64,000 nt of DNA from Daldinia sp. FL1419. Its lineage: Eukaryota; Ascomycota; Sordariomycetes; Xylariales; Hypoxylaceae. Made by a program: the position numbers and the translations under genes. The stretch is from NCBI GenBank assembly GCA_025201765.1, contig MU623354.1, positions 124,001 through 188,000 of the forward strand, written 5' to 3'. Of this stretch, positions 12,359 to 23,511 are shown in pieces (the first letter of the stretch is position 1; each line of letters opens with the position of its first letter). The notes under the pieces were generated by a model. That model worked only from the letters and a program-made list of their open reading frames with translations. It made no database searches and was not told the DNA's origin.

Positions 12359-14049
12359 TATAGGTCTACACGCCGATCTGCAGCACCCAGTAATAGACTT
12401 TTGACAGGCCTTCGTGATGTGATGCTATGCAGGGAACTTGATCTTTAGTAAGGAACCTTACGTACGGGAGGCTGCTTATGTCAGAGTCATCGCTGTAATC
12501 ATGGTTATTGTGGTAATCATGGTAGGTGTCCACTCTAATTAGACGATTCGATCTAAGGAGAGGTCTGAAAGGTGAAAGGTGATTGATGAGGTCGACGGCC
12601 AAGACAAAGCAAAGAATGAAACATCTAAGCAGTGTATCACATAAGGGACTCTCCGGTTACACAAGACAGCCCGTGGCCGATCGCCGTGATAGATCCGGGC
12701 GTCCAAGACGTTGTATCCTCTAGAGATTGATAACGGTCGAGGAATATTCAAAAGTGCCCCACCAATTCGTACTACCCATCATAAGGCTGACGAAGACTTG
12801 TACTCTTGTATGATTTGCTTAGGAAGAACCCGAGTATGGCCGAAGTACATAAGTTTGCGAGCCTGGAGATTTTTGCTGCAGCTTTCAATGTCACCTCTCC
12901 TGCAACCTCAAAGGGTTAAGACGTCGCGAATACGTCCAGCTCAGCTACAGAACACAGTGAAACCCCCCTTTCGCTGTCACACGCGGATATACCCAGACAC
13001 ACGCGGACTATGCGTTAAAGCTGTTCTGGAAGGAGTACTACAGTTCCCCGGATGCAAGCATAGCCAAAGCCTCCCTCGTGACCTTGCTGTAAAAGTAACT
13101 GGCTGCATTAATGATGCGTCGGCTCATCAAAACGCGGGAGATGCCCAGTAGATCAACCCACATTCGGGCATTAGGCGTCACGACGTTTCCACTGCCTCGT
13201 CGCCTAGAAGGTATCATCAGACCTGGTGCCGTGCGCTGTCGATGCAGTGTAAGCGCTAATCTTCTTGCAGGACTTACAGAGAGTAACGAGGTTGTTGGCT
13301 TCAGTGGGGAGATTTCCAATGATTCATGCAGCTTGTACAATGTTCTGCTAACGGTGTAAGGTACGGGGGTGAGAAGTCCTGAAGACTAAGCCTGACGAAC
13401 ACTTATAATTATCGGCATTCAAACCCGAGGAATAAAATATGACGGTATGAGATGTCATATTTGGGCCAAATCTGTCATTAGAGACAAGTAGTGTCAGCCT
13501 TATAAGGCAGATAGCCCAACGAGTCGTCAGCTTTCCAATAATTTTACCCCTTCTGCGGTGGATAAGCTATTCAGGCAAGCTAAACGAAACTGGGTAAACG
13601 CGGTATAGCGAATCGGCCGGTGTGTCCTTAAAGATGAGCAATGGGGTGCTTGTAGATAGTAGCATGCTTTGCCGCAGCAATTTGTTGACCCAAGATACGA
13701 CACTCCGGCTTACCACACCGATTTAGCGAATACTCAACTAACATGAACCTTTTGAGTACTGGGAACCTTTAAGATACTTCAACCGAATGTTGCATCTAGT
13801 TCTGTAGTGACTAGGACACAAATTTTAATATTTCAAATGTTGTGAGCATTGGGAAGTAACCATTTTAAGAGCTGCTCCTTTACCTAGCTTCTCACGCCCC
13901 TAATGGCCAGCATGCCTATGGCATAGTAAGAGCATAAGCTAGAACCGTTGTCGAGGTCCAATGGGCTTAGCCAAATCTAGTATACTAACCTGCTTGCCAT
14001 GTTGAAGGCATCTATGAAGGCGCGGGTGAAGGTGGGAGCTGAGGACGCC

Positions 14050-14750
14050 TCACAGGGGGTCCTTAGGGACGGAAGGGAAATAGTTGGGATTACTTAGACG
14101 CTCTCGGTTCCTTTTGGCCATCTCGGCTGCGCGTTTTCTGTCCAACCGCTGTTGGTAAAAGGTCCTGCATGTCATCAGTATCGACGGCCAGTAGTTAAGA
14201 AGAGGGATAACTAGAGACTTTTGCAACGAAAATACCCGGGGCTCTTCATCTACTTTTGGTGGAGTCTTTTCATCCGGTTTGTCCTATATCCGTAAGCCAA
14301 TATGGTTTTAAGGCGTAAATAAGAAACATACCTTGGCTGGAGAACTTGTCTCACCTTTCTTCTCGGTTTCTTTTTCTTCCTTCTCTTCATCTCCTTTATT
14401 GGAATTTTCTGATTCCCTCGCCTTTTTCTTCCGTTGCTTCTCCTCGTATTCTTTCTTCACCCTTTCAATTTCATCTTCCATCTCCTTTTTCTTCTTGGCT
14501 GCGATGGCATCGTGGTCAATGATAGGAGAACAGAATCCTCTATCCTTTAAATGGCCTGGACAGACATAAAAGAAGTCCTAGTAACAGCGTATTAGGGGAA
14601 ATGCGTTGTTTATGGCGTTATGATAGAGCCGCAACCCACCTTATTGTCTGGGGTTATGAGCACACTAGTACTGGGCTTAAAGCACACCTCACATGCCTTG
14701 GCTGAGGTTTCGGCTACCTTCCTATGATGCCAAGTATTTGGGAAAGACAT
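14050..14750 (-). CDS. VFA1: Vps4-associated protein 1 (DUF1742 family)
   Basis: Homologue of yeast Vfa1, an endosomal protein that binds and stimulates the ESCRT ATPase Vps4. Minus-strand exons 14640-14750, 14332-14577, 14219-14283 and 14050-14164 encode 178 residues; introns are 62, 48 and 54 bp and all phases agree. The N-terminus has the family signature KACEVCFKPSTSVLITPDNK followed by DFFYVCPGHLKDRGFC, giving two Cys pairs likely to bind zinc. A highly charged Lys/Glu coiled-coil segment follows (residues 60-115). The C-terminal block has EPRVFSLQKTFYQQRLDRKR and ends in NPNYFPSVPKDPL, as expected of the family. The last intron's donor (GTCTCT) is weak, but splicing there restores the conserved motif exactly. 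It is divergent from RTT106 across a 667-bp promoter. Confidence 0.93.
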
Positions 14751-15417
14751 TGATTTTTTTATTTTAGATGGGATGTATATGGTGAAGACGTATAGAGCCA
14801 GGTGTCTTATGTATATACCTCTTAGGCAGGTATAGAGGTAATGTTTAGAAGTAATGTATAGAAAGGTAATGTGTAAGTGTGAATTGAACGAAGCGTGATG
14901 ATAAGGCAAAGGAAAGCCGAATGCGCCATCTTATTAGAGAGATAACTATATTATGTGGGGTCGGACAACCTTATCATAAGTATATCTAAAGGTACTCTGA
15001 GGTCTCATGCGTGAATATGCGTGAACGCCACAAGCGCCGCAATTGATCTTTCCACTTACATAACCCTATGCAAAGTTTCTCTTGAGTGGTAGGTACCTAT
15101 TGGGTGGATTACGAGTCGCGATAAGTCGCGATCAGTTACGATAAGGTAGGTGCGAATTACTGTTAAACGTTAAAGCTTTACAGCCTTGCGAGAGTAAGGG
15201 ATTGTTTTTAGGGGGCCCCTGTACGTCATATGCTTAGCAGTAACGAATTTTAGCGTAAAACTATTCGCCGACTCCCAAAAAAACAACATTGAACATAGGT
15301 AGTGAACTTCAACTTTTCTAGAGTAAACAAGAGCCTTAAATAGCCCCCTACGGCTTATCGTACTCTGCCTGATACTTCACTCAGGGGTAGTTAGCCTATC
15401 TAGTCCTTTTCGACATC
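14751..15417. promoter_or_regulatory. Shared VFA1-RTT106 divergent promoter region
   Basis: 667 bp between two divergent start codons. It must hold both promoters. I see AT-rich stretches and a GTAGGTACC fragment near 15090, but no binding site I can name with confidence. Confidence 0.5.
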
Positions 15418-16905
15418 ATGGCCAACGGACTAGACATCCAGAAGCTAGATTCCGTATTCAAGTCGCGACCAGATATTCTACAAGACATCCACAAGGCTGC
15501 CGGTAAATTTTTCTTTCTTTCTTTTTTTTTTGGATCCTTTTCGCGTCGAATATTGTTGCCCCCTTCTTCTAACTCGATCATATAGATTCTCCATCGCGAA
15601 TCCAATTATTTAACAAGATCGCAAGTTTTATATATGAACAAACGGGCGACCACACAGCCGGCTCCTCTTTAAAACGACGTCGCGTCGATATCGAGCCTTC
15701 TCAAAATGGGAATTCGTCACAGGTCGCGGAGTCAATCACAGTCGAAGACGTATCAAGTGAGAATGTGCTATTAGAAATAAAAGATATCTCTGTTTCTATT
15801 CCGCAGCGTAAGAAGTTCGAATTGTGCTTCACGCCTAAACATTTATATGCCCGTATTCCTGGTGCAACCGCACCTGCACCCGGAATAATATACGCGTGGA
15901 AAGATATTGGTATGTACTCCGAGCATACCGCAATTCAAGATCAATATTAATTATTATATAGAGTATGCTTTCTACCTGCCTGTGCCCGAGAAGTCTCAGG
16001 TTCAGCACAACTATGTCCTATTCCCACGAAACGCTTTTTCCCTTTCCAAATCAGGCACACCAACCGAAGATCCGCTATTATTCACAGTCTCAGCCGCTGC
16101 CCCCAAGCCCGGCTCGATTGGTGGGCTCAATGCCGGTGCAGCCTCTGCTGTTTCCGACTCCTATACTACCTTATTCCACTGGGCCCTGAATAAGTGTCTC
16201 CAGGCCGCCGGAAACGATGTGCAAATAGTTTCAGCAGATCCTGCAAAATTTCATAGTAAAGTCCGGCAACCACACCGACCCAAAGAAGCAGCGGTCCATG
16301 TCAAGGCATTTAGAGGCTCAAAGGATGGTTACCTTTTTTTCCTAGAGACCGGAATCCTATGGGGTTTCAAGAAGCCCCTATTATTCATTCCACTAGATAA
16401 GATTGCGGCCATCAGCTATACGAGTGTGCTGCAACGCACTTTTAACATGGTAGTTGAGGTATTTGCGGGCGAGAACGGTGAGAACGAGACAACGGAAGAG
16501 ATAGAGTTTTCGATGTTAGACCAGGAAGACTATGGTGGTATCAATGAGGATTACGTCATGCGTCATAGACTTCAAGATCGAAGCATGGCCGATCGACGAA
16601 AGGCAAAGAGGGAATTGGCAGAAAATGCTAAGGGGAAGAAAGAGGCCGATGGCGAAAGCGAGAATGCCGATGGTCAAGCCGGGGGAGACGGTATGACAGA
16701 ATTAGAAAGGGCGCAGGTGGAAGCCGAACAGCAACTACAGGATGAAGAAGATGAAGACGAAGAAGATTATGATCCTGGATCTGAGGGAGAGAGCGAGGGA
16801 TCTGGAACGAGCTCCGAAGAGGATGACGACGACGACGACGGCGACGACGAAGACGCAGCGGATGACAATGAGATGGAGGACGCGAATTCAGGGGAGGAGA
16901 ATTGA
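15418..16905 (+). CDS. RTT106: Histone chaperone RTT106
   Basis: Nuclear chaperone for H3-H4 that acts with CAF-1 in replication-coupled and silencing chromatin assembly and prefers H3 acetylated at K56. Exons 15418-15502, 15586-15909 and 15962-16905 give 450 residues, with 83- and 52-bp introns in matching phase. The N-terminus (about residues 1-65) fits the Rtt106 dimerisation region. Two tandem PH-like domains follow, the second containing [20 protein letters not shown] and the run [19 protein letters not shown] typical of the family. The tail, from about residue 390, is strongly acidic with Glu/Asp runs, as in other histone chaperones. Length and domain order are as usual in fungi. Confidence 0.95.
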
Positions 16906-17274
16906 TGACTTGATACATAATGGTAATGGCAAGAAACCGATGTCTTATTTCAGCGAGGGCTTCGGGAATAGATGAGCCTAAGAATACGATGGCTTCAACC
17001 TTAAAATAAACCGTCTTAGTCGCTACCGCGTGGATTAACTGTCAACGGAATTGCTGAGACTTTCATCTATGAGTTCAATCTCCAAAGCCAGTCTTAAGAC
17101 TTTTATTTGAACTTCGCCTGGGTTAATAATTGTAGGCTAATTCTCGTTGCCCCGTCATAGAACGAAAAACTGGCTAATTCAAAATAAAGAAGAGGCATAC
17201 TATATCAAATTGGCTATGCTAATCTAGGGATTTATCTAGCTAAGATACGGGCATCTATGTCTTGGTCATCGAAT
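16906..17274. other. Convergent 3' region of RTT106 and the reductase
   Basis: 369 bp shared by two converging 3' ends. It is AT-rich and probably holds both polyadenylation regions; nothing else is visible. Confidence 0.5.
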
Positions 17275-18428
17275 TTACTTCAAGGGCGCCGTGTCTTGTA
17301 GATGTTGCGGTGGGACGTTCGCAAGCGCTAAATTTCGGTTTCCAGCGACTTGAAAGTTTCCGATGAGATCCCTAATCTGCTGGTTTTCTTCGGCGGTGAG
17401 CTTGACATCCAATGCGCCGATGTTCTGCTCAAGATACTTGATATTTCTTGTTCCTGGAATCGGAAAGAAGTCGTCTCCTTGGGCCAGAATCCACGCCAGC
17501 ACTAATTGGCTTGGCGTGTGGCCCTTTTTCTCTGCGAAAGCTTCGAACTTTCTGACCAATTCCAAGTTCTTCGGGAAGTTTTCTGGGCTGAACCTTGGAA
17601 AACCCTTGCGGTAGTCACCGGGCTCGAAATCATCCCTAGACTTGTAACGACCGGTTAGAAATCCGCGGCCAAGGGGCGAGTAAGCCACGATGGCGACCCC
17701 TAGCTCTCTACAAGTAGCGAGCAAATTGGTGCCCTCCTCACTTTCGATTTCAAGTGACCAGGGGTTGTATTCAATCTCGACGGCCGAGATTGGATGAACA
17801 GCATGAGCGCGTCGAAGTGTGCTAGAGGAGCACTCGGACAAACCGAGATGCTTGATTTTACCTTCCCTATCTCGCAACGTTAGTAACGCTATCTAATCGA
17901 ATTTTCGTGGGTACTTACTTCTTGAGCTTCGCCATAGCCTCTACAGACTTCTCAACAGGGGTTACATCATCGAAGCGATGGCAATAGAACAAATCTATAC
18001 TGTCAATCCCCAGACGTTTCAAAGACCGTTCGCAGCTCTTGATGCAGTTTTCGGGGGTACTGTCGACGAAGATGGTTGGGTTGGAGTCGCCGCCATACTC
18101 GAGCGCCCATTTGGTGGCTAGGAAGATATCGCCTCGTCGTTCCGGATGTAGCTTGAACCACTTGCCCAGAAGATCTTCGTTGTCGCCATAAGCAAACGCA
18201 CTATCCCAGAATACCTCACCAAGCTCCCAGGCTCTGTCGAGGATTTTGAATCGTTCTTCGTCAGAACTTTGCATATAGTTAGCCTACGAGTCATCATCGT
18301 TGGATTGCTTCGGCATACGCTATTTCGCCTACTCCGACACTCAGGCCCATTAGACCGAACCCAAGCCTGGGGACCTGAGGGCCATCTTTACCTAGCCGGC
18401 GAGTCGGAAGCGTTCGAGGTGGGGACAT
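17275..18428 (-). CDS. Aldo/keto reductase
   Basis: NADPH-dependent carbonyl reductase of the AKR superfamily, closest in style to fungal YakC/AKR13-type enzymes. Minus-strand exons 18319-18428, 17919-18266 and 17275-17866 give 349 residues; the two introns are each 52 bp with CTAAC branch sites. The short first exon is easy to miss because the second opens with its own ATG, but it supplies the conserved [19 protein letters not shown]. The catalytic tetrad is complete: Asp58, Tyr63, Lys89 and His133 (in LFYCHRFD). The (beta/alpha)8 barrel end and cofactor-binding segment [17 protein letters not shown] are present. The physiological substrate cannot be inferred. The next gene upstream is a cytochrome P450 in divergent orientation. 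Confidence 0.92.
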
Positions 18429-20077
18429 GATGTTGACGGCGTACGGATCAAGAATTGCTTGCAAAGAGTTTCAAACCAAAGATTGAGGTTTAGTCTTTGC
18501 TTTCTACCGGGACGCAAAAAGCGAGACGAAGAGCGAGTATTTATATCCAAATCTCGGTCCTCGAAACCGTAAATGGTAGCCAATACCTATATCATACTAC
18601 CTTAGTGTCGTCCGTTTCGAAGCTAAATGTTGGTGCCATTGTATCAAAACACGACAAGTTGAGCCGGCGATAAAACGTTAGAGCCGCAATGTCCTAGACT
18701 CCGTCCGCAACGGCCCGTAAAAATCCGCCACCAGCAATGCAGAAATGTCCTTCAACTAGAGCATTTAAGATATTTATATAACTTCAGTGATATATGTCCG
18801 TGGCTCTTTTAGTATGATGGCCGCCGCCTAGCTCGGGGTCCGCGGGCGCCGTGACCGAAAACAGTAAATTGATCTTTGGTGTTAACAGTACCCGCATGCA
18901 TAAACTCCGTCAAGGGGTTGAAAGTATTAGTCAAAAGGCATTACTGACGACGGCTTCCTTTACAACGTGAAGACCTCAATTTATATTTATTCCATGGCCT
19001 TCTTACGGCTATGGGCTTTTACTCTTTCTAATTCTTTTCATTTAATTGAAACTAACAACCTTTCATTTTTCATTTACTTCTTTCATGTGCAGGTGCCTAA
19101 TTGGATCGTGGTATTCGAGCTACTATTCGCTTTCGCATTTCGAAGTCACCCAGTAAACACATCTCGTAGCCATGGGTGCTAGGTGGCAAAGTTCTAGTGG
19201 GAGGCACATAATTTCTTTACTACTATAGAATATTTAGTAGGGAATATCTCCTGACGATTTATCCTTTGAAGACTTACTTACCGCGGCTCCAGGTAAGACA
19301 TATCTGGTACCTACCCCTAATTTGACTAGTTATGTAGCTTCCAGATACATGTTTAGATAATATTACTTAGGTAAGTACTCATACCCGTGTGGTCGGGATA
19401 AGGTTACTAACTTCCAGCTTGATCGCGGGTATATTTACCGTGCATGCGGCAATTCTACAGATAGTAGTGGGGGATGTTTTCCTTTAAATCAAGTAGATTG
19501 TATTCGTGATTCAGCAAATCCAGTTGGTCGGGTATTGAATCGTGAATCAGCTGTTTGAATCTTGACGTCAGGGTTTATGCAAGACGTGCATCGGGTTACT
19601 CAACAGCCGAAGCTATCAATTTGTATTGTTTGTGCAATCGTATCGCGTATCCGTATTCGGCAAGGCGAGAATTCGTTGGTTATTTATATCGCCTTCCTAT
19701 TGGTTTTCAAGTAAAGATTCTTTGAAGAAATGCTACTATACTTGGCTACTTATACCTTAAATGCCCCCATATTAGTCATGTTAAGCGATGCTTCATGTGC
19801 TTTATGCGGGGTTTCTAGCTCGTACTATTTATGAAGTTCTAGATGTAGTAATAGACATCGTGGAGAAGCTTGAACCTGGAACGGTTAGCTTTTCGGCGAT
19901 GGGCCTCCCTACAGTATGCACCACGTGGAGAGGTGAAACAGTAGTAAGATATAGGAGAGATGAGCGGCAATACTTATGCTCTGGAATAAATTACCGAGAA
20001 TATAAAGTCAATCCTCTTTCGGTGGATTGGGTTGTAACTTTCATGCCATAAACACCATAACGACGGCCGCATTCAAA
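18429..20077. other. Divergent promoter region between the reductase and the P450
   Basis: About 1.65 kb, AT-rich, with open frames at 18967-19182 and 19788-20051 that show no recognisable protein. It contains the promoters of both flanking metabolic genes. I see no confident pathway-specific regulator site. Confidence 0.45.
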
Positions 20078-21773
20078 ATGGAGGCCATTCAGCGTGTTCT
20101 CCCCCAGGGACTACCCGTGTCTCTTCAGGTGATCATTGCTACCGTGGTGCTTGGCTTTGTTTATTCTCTCGTCACCGCAGACCGACCCTTTGCTGGATTT
20201 CCGGTCATAACAGTTGATGGACACAGTCCAACAAAGAGCTGGCTATGGCACGGCAGAAAAGCCGTGGCCGAAGGCGTGAAGCGGGTATGATTAAGCATAC
20301 CTCCATCGGATAATTTGTTGCTAATATCAGGCATAGTTTTCCGGACCATTTCAAGTCATGACAGGAACTGGCCCCAAGATCGTTCTACCCAATAAATTTG
20401 CCGAGGAACTTCGCAACCACCCTTCGTTGAATTTCAACAAGGCTTTTGCTAAGGTAACTCTCCTGCTCTATATTTCTGCTTTGCGGATTCAGAAGTAATT
20501 AACTTTGATAGGATTTCATGGTTAATTATCCAGGATTCGAGGCTCATCGGCTAGGCCTACGTGACGAGACTCTGATTCAGGATACGGTGCGAATCAAGTT
20601 AACTCAATCACTCAACTTGGTTACGGATGATCTTGTGGATGAAACAGCAGCTTCGCTCCACGATGTCTTCGGTGACCCTAAAGAGTGGAATACCAGATAC
20701 ATTAGGGATGATATGCTAGAAATTGTCGCGCGACTTTCATCAAGGGTATTCTTGGGAAGGGAGCTATGCCGAAATCGAAGGTGGCTTGATATTGCGAAAT
20801 CGTATACTGTGGACTCGTTTCTTGTCTCGCGTCTAATGAGAGCCGTCCCTTCGTTTCTACGCCCTCTCGCTTATGTATTAATACCGCAATCAAGATCTCT
20901 TCGTCGCGCTGTCAAGGACGCACGAAAGCTCATCAACCCTGAAGTGGAACGCCGCAAAGCCGCAGTTGACGCAGCGCATGCGGCGGGCGAGAAGCCACCC
21001 AAGGTCGCGGACACGATTGGTTGGATGTATGAGATCGCCAAGGGCCGAGATGCCGATTATGTTGCGGGACAGCTTTCGCTGACAATGGCTGCTATTCACA
21101 CAACTACGGAGACAACTTGCTCGGCACTACTTGACATTTGCGAATATCCCGATGTAGCCCAGCAGCTTCGACAAGAGATTATCGAGGTCATCGGCGAGCA
21201 TGGGTGGGCCAAGACTTCTCTATACAAGTTGAAGCTTATGGATAGCTTCCTCAAGGAGGGTCAACGGTTCACGCCCATGGGTGCGAGTAAGTTTATCTTC
21301 GATTTTTTTCCCTTGGGCACCTAAGCTAATCATAAAAATCAGCTACCATGCATCGATACGTAGAGAAGGACTTGAAACTTTCCGACGGAACTGTATTACC
21401 AAAAGGCGCGCGCATTGTAGTAGCAGGCAACTTCATGGACCCGACGATCTATCCCGAGCCTGAAAAGTTCGACGCCGCCCGATTTCTTAAAATGAGACAA
21501 CAGCCTGGCCAGGAGAATAGCTGGCAGTTCGTAACTACCAGCCCAGCCCACACTCTGTTTGGTCACGGACAGCACGCATGTCCCGGGCGGTTCTTCGCAT
21601 CAAATGAAGTAAAGATTGCGTTGTGCCATCTATTACTTAAGTACGATTGGCGATTCATTCCGGAGGAGGGTCGACCGGCTCCGCGAATCTTTGAGGGCGT
21701 CAACGCCGTTGACCAAAAGTCAAGAATCCAAGTGCGACGAAGGAAAGCAGAGATTGACCTTGATGACTATTAG
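20078..21773 (+). CDS. Cytochrome P450 monooxygenase
   Basis: Microsomal haem monooxygenase. Exons 20078-20284, 20337-20453, 20512-21286 and 21343-21773 give 509 residues; introns are 52, 58 and 56 bp. The N-terminus has a single membrane anchor (about residues 17-32). The I-helix has AIHTTTETT near residue 305, the K-helix has the ExxR motif as KEGQRF, and the haem loop FGHGQHACPGRFF carries the proximal cysteine, Cys446. The AIHTTTET and KEGQRF variants are typical of the fungal ent-kaurene-oxidase-like and related secondary-metabolism P450s, but the substrate cannot be read from sequence. All catalytic parts are intact. The adjacent divergent gene is an aldo/keto reductase; no polyketide synthase, NRPS or terpene synthase is in the window. 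Confidence 0.93.
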
Positions 21774-23511
21774 ATGGATTTTCTTGTATAGTACAGCATC
21801 ACGATGAACAAACCTTTTTAGGTATATTGACCATACCCTTCCAACTATATGCACGGCCTACCTAGGTAACTGTCATTCTAGCTATTCGAGGTTGATTAAG
21901 TCTAGATTCATCATCGGTGCGATGGCCAGATATAAAAAAAAAAAAAAGAATTAGTAACTGCTTCGTCTCAGGTGCCTGTTAGTTTATGTCATGATCCTTC
22001 CTCGAGATACAAGACGCATCTACGCTGATCGGCAACTGCGATATATCGATATCGCCTTCTATGCTCTTGAAACATCCTTTTAAACTTTAAATTTAAATGG
22101 TACATGAGGTAGGTGCCGCTCTACACAGCGCACCTTAGATATTATTTATTATTTCTTACGTGAATGTAATTGTTTCCTCTCCATCCCCACCATCAACCAG
22201 TATCTACACGTATGCGAATACACACCCGCATCACTGCACGGGTTTTTATATTTCATTCATCTGTCTCGTCACTGTAACGTAAACCAATTTTTAATAAATA
22301 ATCTTTTACTATCCCACATTCTATCTGACAACCGGCGAGTACGATGGGTCTTAAAGGGTGAGCGGTTTCCGATCAAAACTATAGCAACTCCAACGTCGCT
22401 CTTTTAAAGGAACTCCTAAGGTTACCGTAGTTAGGGGTGCCTTATCATCAAGCCCCTGAGGAAGCCGAAGCAGAATGCGCTAAAACCCAAAGTCTCAGCA
22501 TAGTGGACACTATCTAGACTGAGGATAGTGATGCGTTCATGTTCGGATGCACTACCATGATCCGATTTCATAGGCCCGAAGGCAGCGAGAGTTATTGTCT
22601 ACGCAGCTGATAGCATAATTCATCGCAGTGGACTGGCCAGGGAAGGCTTGCTACTGTATGCCATTCTTGTTGGTTGCCATTATGTCGATGGCCTACAAAA
22701 CATCGGGACGGCCACAGTTCTTGAAATAGTAAAACATCGAAAATGCTAGGACACGGCAGTCATGTTAGCAAACTCGATCTCAAACCGCCACCGGGAACTT
22801 GGTAGATGGTGTGTCATGCTATACCGTATAAGCAAAAGACATTTGGACAAACAGAGACTTTACCATTCCTCCCAATTCCTTTCCTAGTACGAGAATCCTC
22901 GAATATTGCCCTCATCCGAAAGTCTCGATGTTACTATTTTGGATTGTGTAGTTCGTCGGGGACTCTCGCATTTAATGGAAAAGTCCATCGAGAGAACATT
23001 TAAAAAACGACCGAAGAAAGCTACTCTAGATATTAACATCAACACCGTTACTACTAGTAATAAGGACATCTCGAAAAGAGGCCCAACAATCAGCACTAAT
23101 AACGAAAATAATGTAACTCACAAGCAGCGGAGAATGGGGATACCATCGGAAACAAATATCGAAATAGTGAATTAAGTAATTGAGTAAATAGGGTGATCTC
23201 TTCGAATCTGAAAGGTGTCAGCTGCTAAGATGCTGTCATTCTTTTGTAGAACATAGTAGATTCCCCTCAAATGAGGAAGTGTTTAGGTTAGGCACTTGTT
23301 ATCTACCTGGTACACTAGGTACATATTTTAATAGGCAAATGGTTTCCCCTTTACATACAAACTGGAATGGTACTGGTGTTTTACCAATCGTCATGATACC
23401 GAATATACCCTCTTATACGGCTATTAGTCCATGTGTATAGCGAAGGATTACAGAAATACAGTGCTCATTCGGGAATCATGTAGTGGCCATTCTTTCCTTA
23501 ATCTGAGATGT
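21774..23511. other. Convergent intergenic region, P450 to DUF726 gene
   Basis: 1.7 kb between two 3' ends. It contains one TACCTAGGTA palindrome (21859-21868), a poly(A) run near 21940 and a frame at 22906-23175 with Lys/Arg/Asn-rich composition that I cannot support as a gene. Confidence 0.45.

Larger units (their letters stand above)
6634..14049. other. Large gene-free region (about 7.4 kb)
   Basis: I find no multi-exon gene or recognisable domain on either strand. Open frames of 60-146 codons exist but have biased or low-complexity composition; the longest is at 12711-13151 (+), overlapped by an opposite-strand frame at 13038-13340. The region holds CA/GTAG-type microsatellites, two TACCTAGGTA palindromes (11152-11161 and 12347-12356) and a weak tRNA-like B-box near 10250. 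It may contain decayed elements, a non-coding RNA or simply spacer. Confidence 0.45.

Noticed and set aside
19788..20051. 87-codon frame just before the P450
   Set aside because: It overlaps the P450 leader; the conserved P450 N-terminus starts at 20078 and needs no upstream exon.
22806..23175. Plus-strand frames between the P450 and DUF726 genes
   Set aside because: Basic, Asn-rich composition with no homologous motif; lies in a convergent 3' region.
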